DNA from: Spirochaeta sp.
Lineage (GTDB): Bacteria; Spirochaetota; Spirochaetia; DSM-27196; Alkalispirochaetaceae
Direction: 5' to 3'
Length of the DNA stretch: 25,692 nt
NCBI GenBank assembly: GCA_027859055.1
Contig: JAQIBO010000045.1
Coordinates: 1-25,692 of the forward strand
Shown here: positions 7,992-16,552 of the stretch, one piece after another
Layout: each line of letters opens with the position of its first letter
How positions within the stretch are numbered: the first letter of the stretch is position 1
Position numbers and translations under genes: made by a program
Notes under the pieces: generated by a model
Seen by the model: only the letters and a program-made list of their open reading frames with translations
Database searches by the model: none
What the model was told of the DNA's origin: nothing

Positions 7992-8642
7992 ATGCTAATA
8001 CACAAAATTATGAGCGAAAATCTGTTTATCGTGCATCCAAATACCGTGGTTACCGACGCACAGGAGATCATGCGCCGCGAACACCTTCACCACTTACCGG
8101 TGGTAGACGAGCACAGCAAAAAACTGGTGGGAATCGTCAGCGAAAAAGACCTCATTTACGCCTCTCCCTCTCCCGCGTCTACGCTGGACGTGTACGAGAT
8201 GACGCGCCTGCTCTCCAAGCTGACCGTCAAGAAAGTGATGACCAAAGATCCCCTTATCACTCATTCCCAGGATCTGGTTGAGGATGCCGCCCGAAAGATG
8301 GTGGACAACGATATCGGCTGCCTGCCCGTTGTGGATGACGCCGGCTATCCCGTGGGAATCGTAACCGAGTCGGATATTTTTCGGCTGTTTATCGACCTTT
8401 TCGGTACCCGCGAAAAGGGCATTCGCGCGACGCTCCGCATCCCCGAGGAACCGGGAGAGCTGGCAAAACTGGCGTCGGATGTCACCGATCACAACGGAAA
8501 CATCATCTCTATCGGTACGTGGCCGGGAGACAAACCGACCAACGCGGTGTGCATCATCAAAGTCTCGGACATGACCAAAGATGAATTTCTCACGTCAATA
8601 GAGAAACACATCATTGAAGTGATAGATCTGAGAGAGACGTAA
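7992..8642 (+). CDS. CBS-CBS-ACT domain protein (AcuB-like)
   Basis: 216 residues: two CBS domains (about 1-56 and 79-135) forming one Bateman module, then an ACT-like domain (about 145-216, beginning IRATLRIPEEPGELAKLA). CBS pairs bind adenosine nucleotides and ACT domains bind amino acids, so the protein is probably a small cytoplasmic sensor. No catalytic domain is present. It follows livF by 21 bases with its own AGGAGG, so it is very likely the last gene of the liv operon and may tune transport or metabolism to amino-acid level. AcuB is the nearest named relative but acetoin metabolism is not supported by the context. Confidence 0.85.
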   Translation: MLIHKIMSENLFIVHPNTVVTDAQEIMRREHLHHLPVVDEHSKKLVGIVSEKDLIYASPSPASTLDVYEMTRLLSKLTVKKVMTKDPLITHSQDLVEDAARKMVDNDIGCLPVVDDAGYPVGIVTESDIFRLFIDLFGTREKGIRATLRIPEEPGELAKLASDVTDHNGNIISIGTWPGDKPTNAVCIIKVSDMTKDEFLTSIEKHIIEVIDLRET

Positions 8643-8674
8643 ACGCAGTTTCATCTGTTTTTAACCATTACCTC

Positions 8675-8703
8675 TTGGCATTTTCCCGGCGACTGATTAC
8701 TCT
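8675..8703 (+). promoter_or_regulatory. Candidate promoter of the cyclase operon, probably leaderless
   Basis: TTGGCA (8675-8680, five of six), a 17-base spacer and TACTCT (8698-8703, three of six). Transcription would begin about position 8710, one or two bases before ATG 8712, which has no Shine-Dalgarno. An exact TATAAT also occurs at 8715-8720, just inside the frame, but has no -35 partner at the right distance. Confidence 0.35.
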
Positions 8704-8711
8704 ACTCATTA

Positions 8712-10412
8712 ATGTATAATTGGTTGTCCAAAGTTCTTGGACACAAAGTTAATGGTGTTCGCGTAACTCCTTTGGTTGTAAAGATCGTGACGATCTTCAC
8801 GGTCTTTCTGCTCATCTCAAATTTTACGACCAATTATATAAACCTCATGCTCAATCGCGGCGAGCAGATTGGCCTCCTGAACCAGCTTCTGGTGAAGGAT
8901 TTGAAAGAGTTGCACGTCTTTGCCGGCAATCAACACCAGATTTATAACTTCAACCCCGACCTTGAGGGTGCTATCGAGAATATCGAGGGATCTGCAGTCC
9001 GAAACCACCGCGGCCGGCGTTCTCTCTCTATCGGCGTCACCGCCGAGGGCGACGTCTTTTTCCAGGCCGGAGAGATGGCGGAGGTGGAGCGGTTCACCGA
9101 TATGGACGTGCTGTCCGAGATCGTTGCGGCGCGGGAAACCGGCGTGGAAGAGGGGACGATCAACTTCGATTTTCAGGGGTACGACTACTTCGGCGTGTAC
9201 AAATACAACGACGCCTGGGATATATACCAGATCCGGGCGGAGGAGCTCGGCGAGTTCTACGCCGACTCGGAGCGCATTTTCCGTCAGGTCAGTATCATAA
9301 TCATCGGGATTTCCGTCGTCTTCGTTCTCGTGGGTGTTTTCCTGCTGCGTTTCATTTTGCGTTTTGTGCGGGTTATTACCGACAATATCATGCGCATGCA
9401 GGCGGACCAGACGTTGCAGCTCATGGATCTGGAGGGAGCTCCCAACGACGATGTGACCTACCTCGGAATCGCCTTCAACTCCCTCTCCAACACAATCGAC
9501 AACCTCATGAACATCTTCAAGAAGTTTGTCGCCCGGGATGTTGCGGCCAAAGCGTATCGCGAGCGGGAAATTCGCCTTGAAGGGGCCAAACGGAATCTGA
9601 CAATCCTCTTTACCGATATCAAGAGCTTCACCTTTATGACCGAGACACTCGGAACAGATATTATCAAACTCTTGAACCTGCACTATGACAAGGCGATAAG
9701 CCATATCCACCGCTATAACGGCGATATCGGTTCAATTATCGGGGATGCTTTGCTCGCGGTATTTGGAACTGTCGAGAGCGAGGGCGGCAACAAAAGCCTG
9801 CAGGCGGTTCACGCGGCGTACAAGATCCATGATGTCGCCGCGTCGCTCCGCAAGGAGATGTACAACCGTCGCGAGACGATCCTCAAGCAACGGGGCAACC
9901 TCACAGAGGCGGAGGAAAACGTGTTCAAGGCGGTGCTCCTTGAGGTGGGAGTCGGGCTTGACGGCGGTGAGGTTTTCTACGGAAACATCGGCAGTAACGA
10001 GCGGATGGTCAACACCGTCATCGGTGACAACGTGAACAGTGCATCCCGACTGGAAGGACTCACCCGGTTTTACCGCGTACCCGTTGTTGTTTCAGAATAC
10101 GTGAAGGATGAGGTTTCCGTTGATACCGACGAATACGAGTTTATGGAACTGGATTCCGTGCAGGTCAAGGGCAAGACCCAGGGTAAAAAGATCTTCTGGC
10201 CGATCAGACGCGAGCAGTTTGACGATCAGCTCCGCAAAGATGTGGACGAGTACAAACAGGGGCTGCATTTGTACTACCTCGGTGACTGGACGGCGGCAAA
10301 CGAGCATTTTGATCGGTGTACCTTCTCGGTTTCCGACACATTTTCACAACGAATCAGTGGAAAGGAAGCGCCGGAGGACTGGAACGGCGTATGGACGATG
10401 AGCGAAAAATGA
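8712..10412 (+). CDS. Membrane class III adenylate/guanylate cyclase
   Basis: 566 residues. A membrane helix (about 22-40) and another (about 193-216) flank a periplasmic sensor region (about 41-192) I cannot assign. A HAMP-like linker (217-270) leads to the catalytic domain (about 294-465). Metal-binding aspartates are Asp302 (FTDIKSFT) and Asp345 (GDALLAVFG). Base- and transition-state-contacting positions are Asp439, Asn442 and Arg446 (IGDNVNSASRLE). The lysine that usually contacts adenine (as in DKFIGDA) is Ser341 here, so ATP specificity is uncertain. The C-terminus (QVKGKTQGKKIFWPI, then YKQGLHLYYLGDWTAANEHF) resembles the TPR-like tails of bacterial cyclases. The product is probably cAMP. 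It is coupled to the next gene. ATG 8712 has no ribosome-binding site. Confidence 0.88.
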   Translation: MYNWLSKVLGHKVNGVRVTPLVVKIVTIFTVFLLISNFTTNYINLMLNRGEQIGLLNQLLVKDLKELHVFAGNQHQIYNFNPDLEGAIENIEGSAVRNHRGRRSLSIGVTAEGDVFFQAGEMAEVERFTDMDVLSEIVAARETGVEEGTINFDFQGYDYFGVYKYNDAWDIYQIRAEELGEFYADSERIFRQVSIIIIGISVVFVLVGVFLLRFILRFVRVITDNIMRMQADQTLQLMDLEGAPNDDVTYLGIAFNSLSNTIDNLMNIFKKFVARDVAAKAYREREIRLEGAKRNLTILFTDIKSFTFMTETLGTDIIKLLNLHYDKAISHIHRYNGDIGSIIGDALLAVFGTVESEGGNKSLQAVHAAYKIHDVAASLRKEMYNRRETILKQRGNLTEAEENVFKAVLLEVGVGLDGGEVFYGNIGSNERMVNTVIGDNVNSASRLEGLTRFYRVPVVVSEYVKDEVSVDTDEYEFMELDSVQVKGKTQGKKIFWPIRREQFDDQLRKDVDEYKQGLHLYYLGDWTAANEHFDRCTFSVSDTFSQRISGKEAPEDWNGVWTMSEK

Positions 10413-11887
10413 GTGACGAAAAGCGCAAACCCGGAACGGAACTCGTTGAACGCAGCAAGATGGTCTTCTTGCGGGAAATCGTCGAAGAGTTCCAGGAAAA
10501 ACAGGCCCAGTACGATCTGCAGGCGGAATTTGCGAAGACAAAAAAGAACCGCAGCTACATGGTCCCTGGCGTTATACTCGGGCTCATCGTCGTTTTTTCA
10601 CTTGTCGTCGTCGCGGTAACGCAGTACATCCAGACCTCCAGTCGTTCAATCCAGGTCAATATCGACGATTTTGCCGATGTCAACCTGCGCGACGTCCTCG
10701 ACGAAGCGCAACGCCTCCAGAATGAGCTTGAAGCGGTCCAGCGTGAGCTGCGTCAGACCGAGACGGAGTTAGCCGACGCAATCGAACGAGTAGAGCGGGA
10801 GCGTGACCGGGCGGTGCAACTGTTAGAGGACCGGAATCTTTCCGTGGCGCAACGGAACGCCCGCCGCCAGGAGCTTGAGGCGCAAGCGGCCTCGGAGATC
10901 GAAAGCCTCCAGGCTGAGTATCAACCGCGCATCGCGACGTTGCAGGAAGAGATCGAACAGCTTCAGGAACAGATCGCCCAATACGATTCCCGCCAGTTGG
11001 AACAGGCGCGGGAGCAGGAAGAGGTCCTCAACAACCAGCAACAGATCGCCGAGCTGGAGAAACAGCAGATTCGCGAGCAGTACGAGGCGGAAATTGAACG
11101 CCTCACCGCAACCTACGAATCGGAAATCGCCGGGCTTGAGCAGTTTCAGGAAGACTTTGAACGACAGATTCGCCAAAGTCACGCGAACGAAATTGCGGCT
11201 CTTCAGCGGCAACACCGACAGGCGCTGAACGAGATGTTTGCGCGGTACAACCCACAGTTCACCGAGGGCAGCCTCCTCGGTCTGCTGGATCGGGAGCTTC
11301 CGACGCCTGACGACCCGGCGGCGGCGATCGCTCCGTATTCCCCGCTTCTCGGCGCGGAAGGCGTCGCCAACAGAACCGAATATGCGACGTTGCAGCAACG
11401 GTACGAGGAGTTGCTCAGTATTATCGCTCGCCTCGGTGAAATCCCCTACGAAGGGTCGGTAGCGCCGGCGATCGGACAGCTGGAACAGCGTTCCTACGAC
11501 TTGATCCGGCGGTACGAGCGGCTGTGGACCGGGCTGCGCGATTCAGTAATCGATCGGGATACGATCATCGCGGCGCGGAATAACACAATTGACGAACAGC
11601 GGGCGGAGCTTGATCAGCTCTTGTTTGCCCTTGAAGAGCTGACACGTTTCAACGGCGAGACCGGGTATATTCTCGATCCGCGGAATCCTGATGAGATCGT
11701 TGTCTATGTCTCCCGGATCCGAACCGTTCGCGAGGGAGCGCTCGGGTACGTGTTCCGCCGCGATGACGAGTTTATCGGATCCGTCCGGTTTGTCCGGCGA
11801 GACGGCCGTATGGTGGCTGAACTTGTGGAAACAGTCGGCGAGATGGACCTCCGACCGTTTGACAAGATCCTCGTCGAGGCGCAGTAG
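10391..11887 (+). CDS. Single-pass membrane protein with long coiled coil, function unknown
   Basis: 498 residues from ATG 10391 (GGAGGA at 10373-10378, a slightly long 12-base spacing). ATG 10409, which forms an ATGA overlap with the cyclase stop, is an equally likely start. A basic/polar N-terminus (1-55) precedes one membrane helix (about 56-79). Then comes a Gln/Glu/Arg-rich coiled coil (about 100-300) with repeated QLEEQIAQ-like heptads, and a mixed C-terminal domain (about 310-498) ending FRRDDEFIGSVRFVRRDG. I do not recognise the family. Tight coupling to the cyclase suggests the two act together at the membrane, as scaffold or sensor, which is inference. No catalytic motif is visible. 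Confidence 0.75.
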   Translation: MDDERKMSDEKRKPGTELVERSKMVFLREIVEEFQEKQAQYDLQAEFAKTKKNRSYMVPGVILGLIVVFSLVVVAVTQYIQTSSRSIQVNIDDFADVNLRDVLDEAQRLQNELEAVQRELRQTETELADAIERVERERDRAVQLLEDRNLSVAQRNARRQELEAQAASEIESLQAEYQPRIATLQEEIEQLQEQIAQYDSRQLEQAREQEEVLNNQQQIAELEKQQIREQYEAEIERLTATYESEIAGLEQFQEDFERQIRQSHANEIAALQRQHRQALNEMFARYNPQFTEGSLLGLLDRELPTPDDPAAAIAPYSPLLGAEGVANRTEYATLQQRYEELLSIIARLGEIPYEGSVAPAIGQLEQRSYDLIRRYERLWTGLRDSVIDRDTIIAARNNTIDEQRAELDQLLFALEELTRFNGETGYILDPRNPDEIVVYVSRIRTVREGALGYVFRRDDEFIGSVRFVRRDGRMVAELVETVGEMDLRPFDKILVEAQ

Positions 11888-11906
11888 TAGATGCAGGAGA
11901 TAAGAT

Positions 11907-12962
11907 ATGTCCAATAAAACGCTGTACGCCATTCTTTTGACGGTTTTTGTTGCGGTTACCGTAGGAGCACAGAGCGGAGGGTCGGATACGGCTGCGACGT
12001 TCGAGCGCGAGGGCTTTGGCGTGATTCGATCGCGAACCCAGGGTGGCCTACCGGTGTATGATCTTGCCACGGACGACGGTGAACGTTTTTCGGTCACGAT
12101 GATCGGCCCGGTAAACGACGAACGCCTGGCGGCAATACATGCACTGACGGACATCGTCTACGCGCTTGACGGTCTGACCGTTGAACGAATGCGTATCGTC
12201 TTCGATGATGATCGCGGGACAGCGGTCGTCGTCCCGGAGCGGTTCGAAATAAACGGAAAGAGATACGCCCGGTATATGCCGTCGGGGATGCAGTTTATGT
12301 ATGACCAGGCGCCGGAGTTTGACTTTCGCATGCTTGTGGAGAACCTTGCCGTGCGGATAAACGGCGCGTTCCTGACGGAGGAACAGTTTCTGACGCGGCT
12401 CGAACGGGCGGTGGAGAACCCTGCTGCATACATTCAGAGTTCGGATCCCCAGTTTCTGGCGCAACAGATCGCCGAGCTACAACGCATTGTCGATACCCTC
12501 GAAGTGGAAAATCGTGAGCTGCGCGCCGCAGACACCGCGCTGGCGACGCGCATGGCAGCGGATCTTGATCAGCTGCGACGTTCCGGCGCGCGGGAACTGC
12601 GGGAGCAGGTCTCCCGTGGTGAAGCTGCGATGGCTGAACTCCAGTTGGAGGTCGACCGCGTCAGTGAAGAAACAACGGCCGCCCTTGAAAACGTCGTTGC
12701 GGAAACGCTGACTCTTGCGGATCAGTTTGCCAAGCTTCGCGATGGTGCGGTTGTGATGGCAAGTCGCAACCTGTTTGGAAGTCTCAAGGGAGTTCCCGCG
12801 GAGACGATTGGCGCTGTCGTGGAACTTCGGAACGACGATCCCGAGCTTACCGCCGACGAGGCACGGACGAAAGTCAACGAGAGCCTCCCGGAGGGAGAGC
12901 CGCAATTGCACGGGAAGCACGTGCAGGCGATCTACGCGCTTTTCTTTAACGACTACGAATAA
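11907..12962 (+). CDS. Secreted protein with C-terminal coiled coil, function unknown
   Basis: 351 residues. ATG 11907 is preceded by AGGAGAT (11895-11901). A signal peptide (about 1-21, VTVGA then QSGG) suggests periplasmic export. Residues about 30-160 form a mixed alpha/beta region (FEREGFGVIRSRTQGGLPVYDL, then MIGPVNDERLAAIHALTDIVYALDG, then a FEINGKRYARYMPSGMQ segment). Residues about 165-270 are coiled coil (QQIAELQRIVDTLEVENREL), and the end is compact (LTADEARTKVNESLPEGEP). It is the third gene of the cyclase unit, 19 bases after the previous stop, and both neighbours carry coiled coils that could pair across the membrane. I cannot name the family. Confidence 0.72.
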   Translation: MSNKTLYAILLTVFVAVTVGAQSGGSDTAATFEREGFGVIRSRTQGGLPVYDLATDDGERFSVTMIGPVNDERLAAIHALTDIVYALDGLTVERMRIVFDDDRGTAVVVPERFEINGKRYARYMPSGMQFMYDQAPEFDFRMLVENLAVRINGAFLTEEQFLTRLERAVENPAAYIQSSDPQFLAQQIAELQRIVDTLEVENRELRAADTALATRMAADLDQLRRSGARELREQVSRGEAAMAELQLEVDRVSEETTAALENVVAETLTLADQFAKLRDGAVVMASRNLFGSLKGVPAETIGAVVELRNDDPELTADEARTKVNESLPEGEPQLHGKHVQAIYALFFNDYE

Positions 12963-12985
12963 AAACTGGCCGCGGCACAGCGGTC

Positions 12986-13014
12986 TTGAATGAAACCTGA
13001 CTCCTCTATATAGT
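12986..13014 (+). promoter_or_regulatory. Promoter of the EF-G gene
   Basis: TTGAAT (12986-12991, four of six), a 17-base spacer and TATAGT (13009-13014, five of six). It lies in the 102-base gap upstream of the EF-G start, giving a predicted leader of about 43 nt that ends with AAGGGAAGAG as ribosome-binding site. Confidence 0.6.
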
Positions 13015-13064
13015 GGCCCACGCACACGAGACATACAGGAAATTTCATTAAGGGAAGAGTAATA

Positions 13065-15152
13065 ATGAGCGAAAAACTGGCAAAAATGCGTAATATTGGT
13101 ATATCTGCGCACATTGACAGTGGCAAAACCACATTAACGGAACGGATTCTGTTCTATTCCGAGAAAATTCACGCTATCCACGAGGTACGGGGCAAGGATG
13201 GCGTTGGCGCGACGATGGATTCGATGGAACTTGAGCGCGAGCGAGGAATAACGATCCAGTCCGCCGCGACGAATGTGACGTGGAAAGACCATCCGATCAA
13301 CATTATCGACACGCCGGGGCACGTTGACTTCACAATTGAAGTGGAACGTGCGTTACGCGTGCTGGATGGCGCAATTCTGATCCTCGACTCCGTTGCGGGC
13401 GTGCAGTCACAGTCGATCACCGTTGACCGGCAGTTGAAGCGGTACGCGGTGCCCCGTCTGGCGTTTGTGAATAAGTGCGACCGAACCGGCGCCGAGCCGC
13501 TGAAGGTGCGCCAACAGCTTGAGGACAAACTGGGGCTGAACGCGGTTATGGCGCAGCTCCCGATCGGCCTTGAGGACAAGCACGTTGGTATCGTCGATCT
13601 CGTCAAGATGAAAGCAATCTATTTCGAAGGCGACTTTGGAGATGTGCTCCGGGAAGACGAAATCCCTGCAGACCTTGCCGAACAGGCTGAAGAACACCGG
13701 GAAAAACTGCTTGACGCGGTTTCGATGTTCGACGAGGAACTGATGGAAGCTGCTTTGGAAGGGACCGCCTCGGAAGAACAGATCGATACGGCGATTCGCA
13801 AGGCGGTTATCGCCAACGAGCTGTGCCCGGTCTACGTGGGGAGCGCCTACAAGAACAAGGGCGTGCAGACGCTGCTGAACGCGGTAATCAAGTACCTGCC
13901 GTCACCCCTGGATATTACCAACAAAGCGGTGGATATCGAAAAGGATGAGTCTGAGTACATTACGGTCTCCGACGATGAAAAGCCGGCGATCGCCCTCGCG
14001 TTCAAGCTGGAGGACGGACAATACGGGCAGCTGACCTATATCCGTGTCTACCAGGGTATGGTGAAAAAGGGATCGGATCTGTACAACGTCCGCACCAAGA
14101 AGAAGTTCAAGGTCGGACGCCTGATACGAATGCATGCAAACCACATGGAAGACATCACCGAAGCGGGCAGCGGAGATATCGTCGCCCTCTTTGGTATCGA
14201 CTGCGCTTCGGGAGACACGTTTTGTCACCCGGATATCAACGTTTCGATGACCTCCATGTACGTGCCCAACCCGGTCATCTCGCTGGCGATCAAGCCGAAA
14301 GACAAGGCCGCGGCGGACCGGATGGGGAAAGCGATCGGGCGCTTCGTGAAAGAAGACCCCACCTTTCGGAGTCACGTGGACGACGAAAGCAACGAGACGA
14401 TCATTCAGGGCATGGGCGAGCTGCACCTCGAGGTGTACGTCGAACGGATGAAGCGTGAGTACAAGGCGGAAGTCGAAACGGGACGGCACCAGGTGGCCTA
14501 ACGCGAAACGATCAGTCAGCGGGCGGAGTTCAACTACACCCACAAAAAGCAGACCGGTGGTAGCGGCCAGTTCGGACGCGTTGCCGGATACATTGAGCCG
14601 AATGATGAGAGCAACTACGAGTTCGTGAACCAGATCAAAGGTGGCGTCATTCCCCAGGAATATGTCCCCTCGGTTGACAAGGGAATCCAGATTGCAATGG
14701 AGCAGGGGACATACATCGGGTCTCCCGTTGTCGGCGTTCGCGCCCTGGTCAACGACGGTTCGACCCACCCGGTCGACTCCTCTGACCAGGCGTTCCAGAC
14801 AGCGGGCCTCGGCGCGTTCCGCGCGACCTACGACAAGGCGAAGCCGATTGCGCTGGAGCCGATCATGAAAGTTGTTGTCGAGGGGCCGACGGAGTTTCAG
14901 GGCAATATCTTCGCGACGTTGAACCAGCGCCGCGGTGTGATCATCGCTTCCAATGAAGATGGACTGTTCAGTGTCGTTGAGGCGGAAGTACCACTGGCCG
15001 AAATGTTCGGATTCTCGACGGTGTTGCGCTCGCTGACACAGGGAAAGGCGGAGTACTCCATGGAATTTGCGAAATACGGAAAAGTGCCTCAGAGTATTGC
15101 AGAGGAGCTTCGCGAAAAGTACCTGAAGAGTAAGCAGGAAGGTAACAAGTAA
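13065..15152 (+). pseudogene. fusA: Elongation factor G, spdEFG1/mtEFG1 type, interrupted by an in-frame TAA
   Basis: Translocation GTPase. The full frame codes for 695 residues if codon 479 is read through, the normal length for this family. G1 is AHIDSGKT (15-22), switch I ERERGITIQSA, G3 DTPGH (82-86), G4 NKCD (136-139). The HEVRGKDGVGA and MDSMELERERGITIQSAAT wording matches mitochondrial EFG1 and its spirochaetal (spd) orthologue, which in Borrelia is the translocase. The frame is broken once: codons read CAG GTG GCC TAA CGC GAA ACG, where the family has QVAYRETI, so a conserved Tyr codon has become a stop at the entrance to domain IV. The rest (domains IV-V) is intact to TAA 15150. ATG 13065 has AAGGGAAGAG. 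A sequencing error, a true pseudogene and read-through cannot be told apart from this sequence. Confidence 0.88.
14499..14501 (+). other. In-frame TAA replacing a conserved Tyr codon of EF-G
   Basis: Codon 479 of the EF-G frame. A single base change from TAC or TAT would create it. The base after the stop is C, a context known to weaken termination in E. coli. No in-frame start follows closely: the first is GTG 14625, 41 codons later, so a clean split into two proteins is unlikely. TAA ends other genes here (livF and this same frame at 15150), so the codon is not generally reassigned. Confidence 0.9.
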
Positions 15153-15166
15153 GGGAGAATGGCGGC

Positions 15167-15871
15167 ATGGTGAAACAAGAACTGATCGAGCGCAGTCCCC
15201 TCCGGCTGTTGGAAAAATCGATACACGGAGGGGTTGGGACGGGAAACATTGGAGTTATTGCGGCACGAAAGGGCACCGGCAAAACCGCGTGTCTTGTGCA
15301 CATCGCAACAGACCAACTGTTTCAGGAAAAACACGTTATTCACGTCTCATTCTCCGGGCGTACGGATCATATTATCAGTTGGTACGAAGACATATTTGGG
15401 GAAATCGCCAAAAAGCGCTCTCTTGAGGGCGCGATGGACGTGCACGACCAGCTGATCAAGAACCGCGTGATCATGAACTTCAACCAGGACGGCGTGACGC
15501 GGGAGCAGTTGCTCCGCAGTCTTACCGCCTTGGTCGACGATGGCCAGTTTCAAGCGGATGTGGTCGTGGTCGACGGGTACGACTTCGCGAAAGGTGAACT
15601 GGAAACGCTACAGATGCTGCGGACGTTTGCAGGAGAACACGGTCTGACGATCTGGTTCAGCGCTTCGACGCGCCGGGAAGACCCCCAGGATGACGAGAAC
15701 GGGATTCCCCACGTGCTGAAGACGTTTATCGGCGAGATTGCGGTGGTTATCACGCTCGCTCCTGAGGAGGACCATCTCAAGCTGCAACTGATTAAGGATC
15801 ACGACAAGTACCGCACCGAAGATCTTCATTTGCATCTGGACAGCCGGACGCTGTTGATCCGGGAAGAGTAG
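15167..15871 (+). CDS. Small RecA/KaiC-like P-loop protein, function unknown
   Basis: 234 residues from ATG 15167 (AAGGGAG at 15151-15157), 14 bases after the EF-G stop and so probably co-transcribed. A P-loop-like ARKGTGKT (33-40) has Ala where the first Gly of Walker A normally is. A hydrophobic strand ending in Asp (DVVVVD, 131-136) fits Walker B. Further strands (HVIHVSFSG, TIWFSAST) give the RecA-fold order seen in KaiC/RadA-like proteins, but no hexamer-interface or DNA-binding loop can be identified. The pairing with EF-G hints at a translation or stress link, which is inference only. Confidence 0.7.
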   Translation: MVKQELIERSPLRLLEKSIHGGVGTGNIGVIAARKGTGKTACLVHIATDQLFQEKHVIHVSFSGRTDHIISWYEDIFGEIAKKRSLEGAMDVHDQLIKNRVIMNFNQDGVTREQLLRSLTALVDDGQFQADVVVVDGYDFAKGELETLQMLRTFAGEHGLTIWFSASTRREDPQDDENGIPHVLKTFIGEIAVVITLAPEEDHLKLQLIKDHDKYRTEDLHLHLDSRTLLIREE

Positions 15872-15875
15872 GGTA

Positions 15876-15897
15876 GCAGGCGGCGTCGGCCGCCGGC
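15876..15897. terminator. U-less hairpin at the convergent ATPase/nth junction
   Basis: 6-bp stem (15879-15884, ggcggc, with 15889-15894, gccgcc), loop GTCG, extended by two more pairs beyond an A-G mismatch (15876-15877 with 15896-15897). It fills the 26-base space between two convergent stop codons. There is no T-run on either strand. It may act as a bidirectional terminator or 3'-end barrier; termination itself is inferred. Confidence 0.45.
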
Positions 15898-16536
15898 TTA
15901 GCGCGTCGTGGTGACTCCCCGTTTTGGGCATTCCGCCGTAAACGGGCACGCGGAACACCGCGGGCTCCGGGGAGTGCAGACGCGCTGGCCAAACCCGACC
16001 AGCCATTGGTTCATCGGAATCCAATACATGCGCGGTACGATCTCCATGAGGGCGTACTCACTCTGTTCCGGCGTCGTTGTTGAGGTCCATCCAAGGCGGT
16101 TGGCGATTCGGTGGACATGAATATCAACGCAGATAGCCGGTACGCCGAAACCGAGGCCGAGAACGAGATTGGCAGTCTTTCGGCCCACCCCGGGAAACGC
16201 GGTCAGCTCTTCCCTGGTTGCCGGCACGACGCCGGCGTACCGGGCTGTAAGAATCGTACAGATCTCTGAAATCTGACGCGCCTTGTTCCGGTAAAATCCG
16301 GCAGGGTAGACGAGCCGTTGTATCTCTGCGGTATCCAGCGTTCCCATCGTTGCCGGCGTATCCGCGCGGGCAAACAGACGGTCACTTGCGGCAAAGGTAA
16401 CTTCATCTCGCGTGCGAAGACTGATAATGGTGGAAATCAGGATGCGAAACGGATCCGTCGCCGCGGTTGATGCGGCGACGCGGTTCACACTCGCGGTGTA
16501 GTCCTCACCGATCGCCGCGGTGATCCGGTGGAACAC
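15898..16536 (-). CDS. nth: Endonuclease III (DNA glycosylase/AP lyase)
   Basis: Base-excision repair enzyme that removes oxidised pyrimidines and nicks abasic sites. Starting at GTG 16536 gives 212 residues (E. coli Nth has 211). In this numbering the catalytic Lys120 (FPGVGRKTAN, in the helix-hairpin-helix) and Asp138 (CVDIHVHR) fall exactly at the E. coli positions. The [4Fe-4S] ligands form C-x6-C-x2-C-x5-C in CTPRSPRCSACPFTAEC near the C-terminus. The frame is open back to 16719, but that is antisense-phase text inside carD. GTG follows a GGAG at short spacing, 17 bases after the carD stop, so nth is downstream of carD in one transcript. Confidence 0.93.
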   Translation of the reverse strand: MFHRITAAIGEDYTASVNRVAASTAATDPFRILISTIISLRTRDEVTFAASDRLFARADTPATMGTLDTAEIQRLVYPAGFYRNKARQISEICTILTARYAGVVPATREELTAFPGVGRKTANLVLGLGFGVPAICVDIHVHRIANRLGWTSTTTPEQSEYALMEIVPRMYWIPMNQWLVGFGQRVCTPRSPRCSACPFTAECPKRGVTTTR

Positions 16537-16552
16537 CCCGCTCCACGGATCA

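Noticed and set aside
14625..15152. The second half of EF-G as an independent gene starting at GTG 14625 (split EF-G).
   Set aside because: That start has no ribosome-binding site and would drop about 41 residues of domain IV, which must be whole for translocation. One stop codon in an intact frame is the simpler reading.
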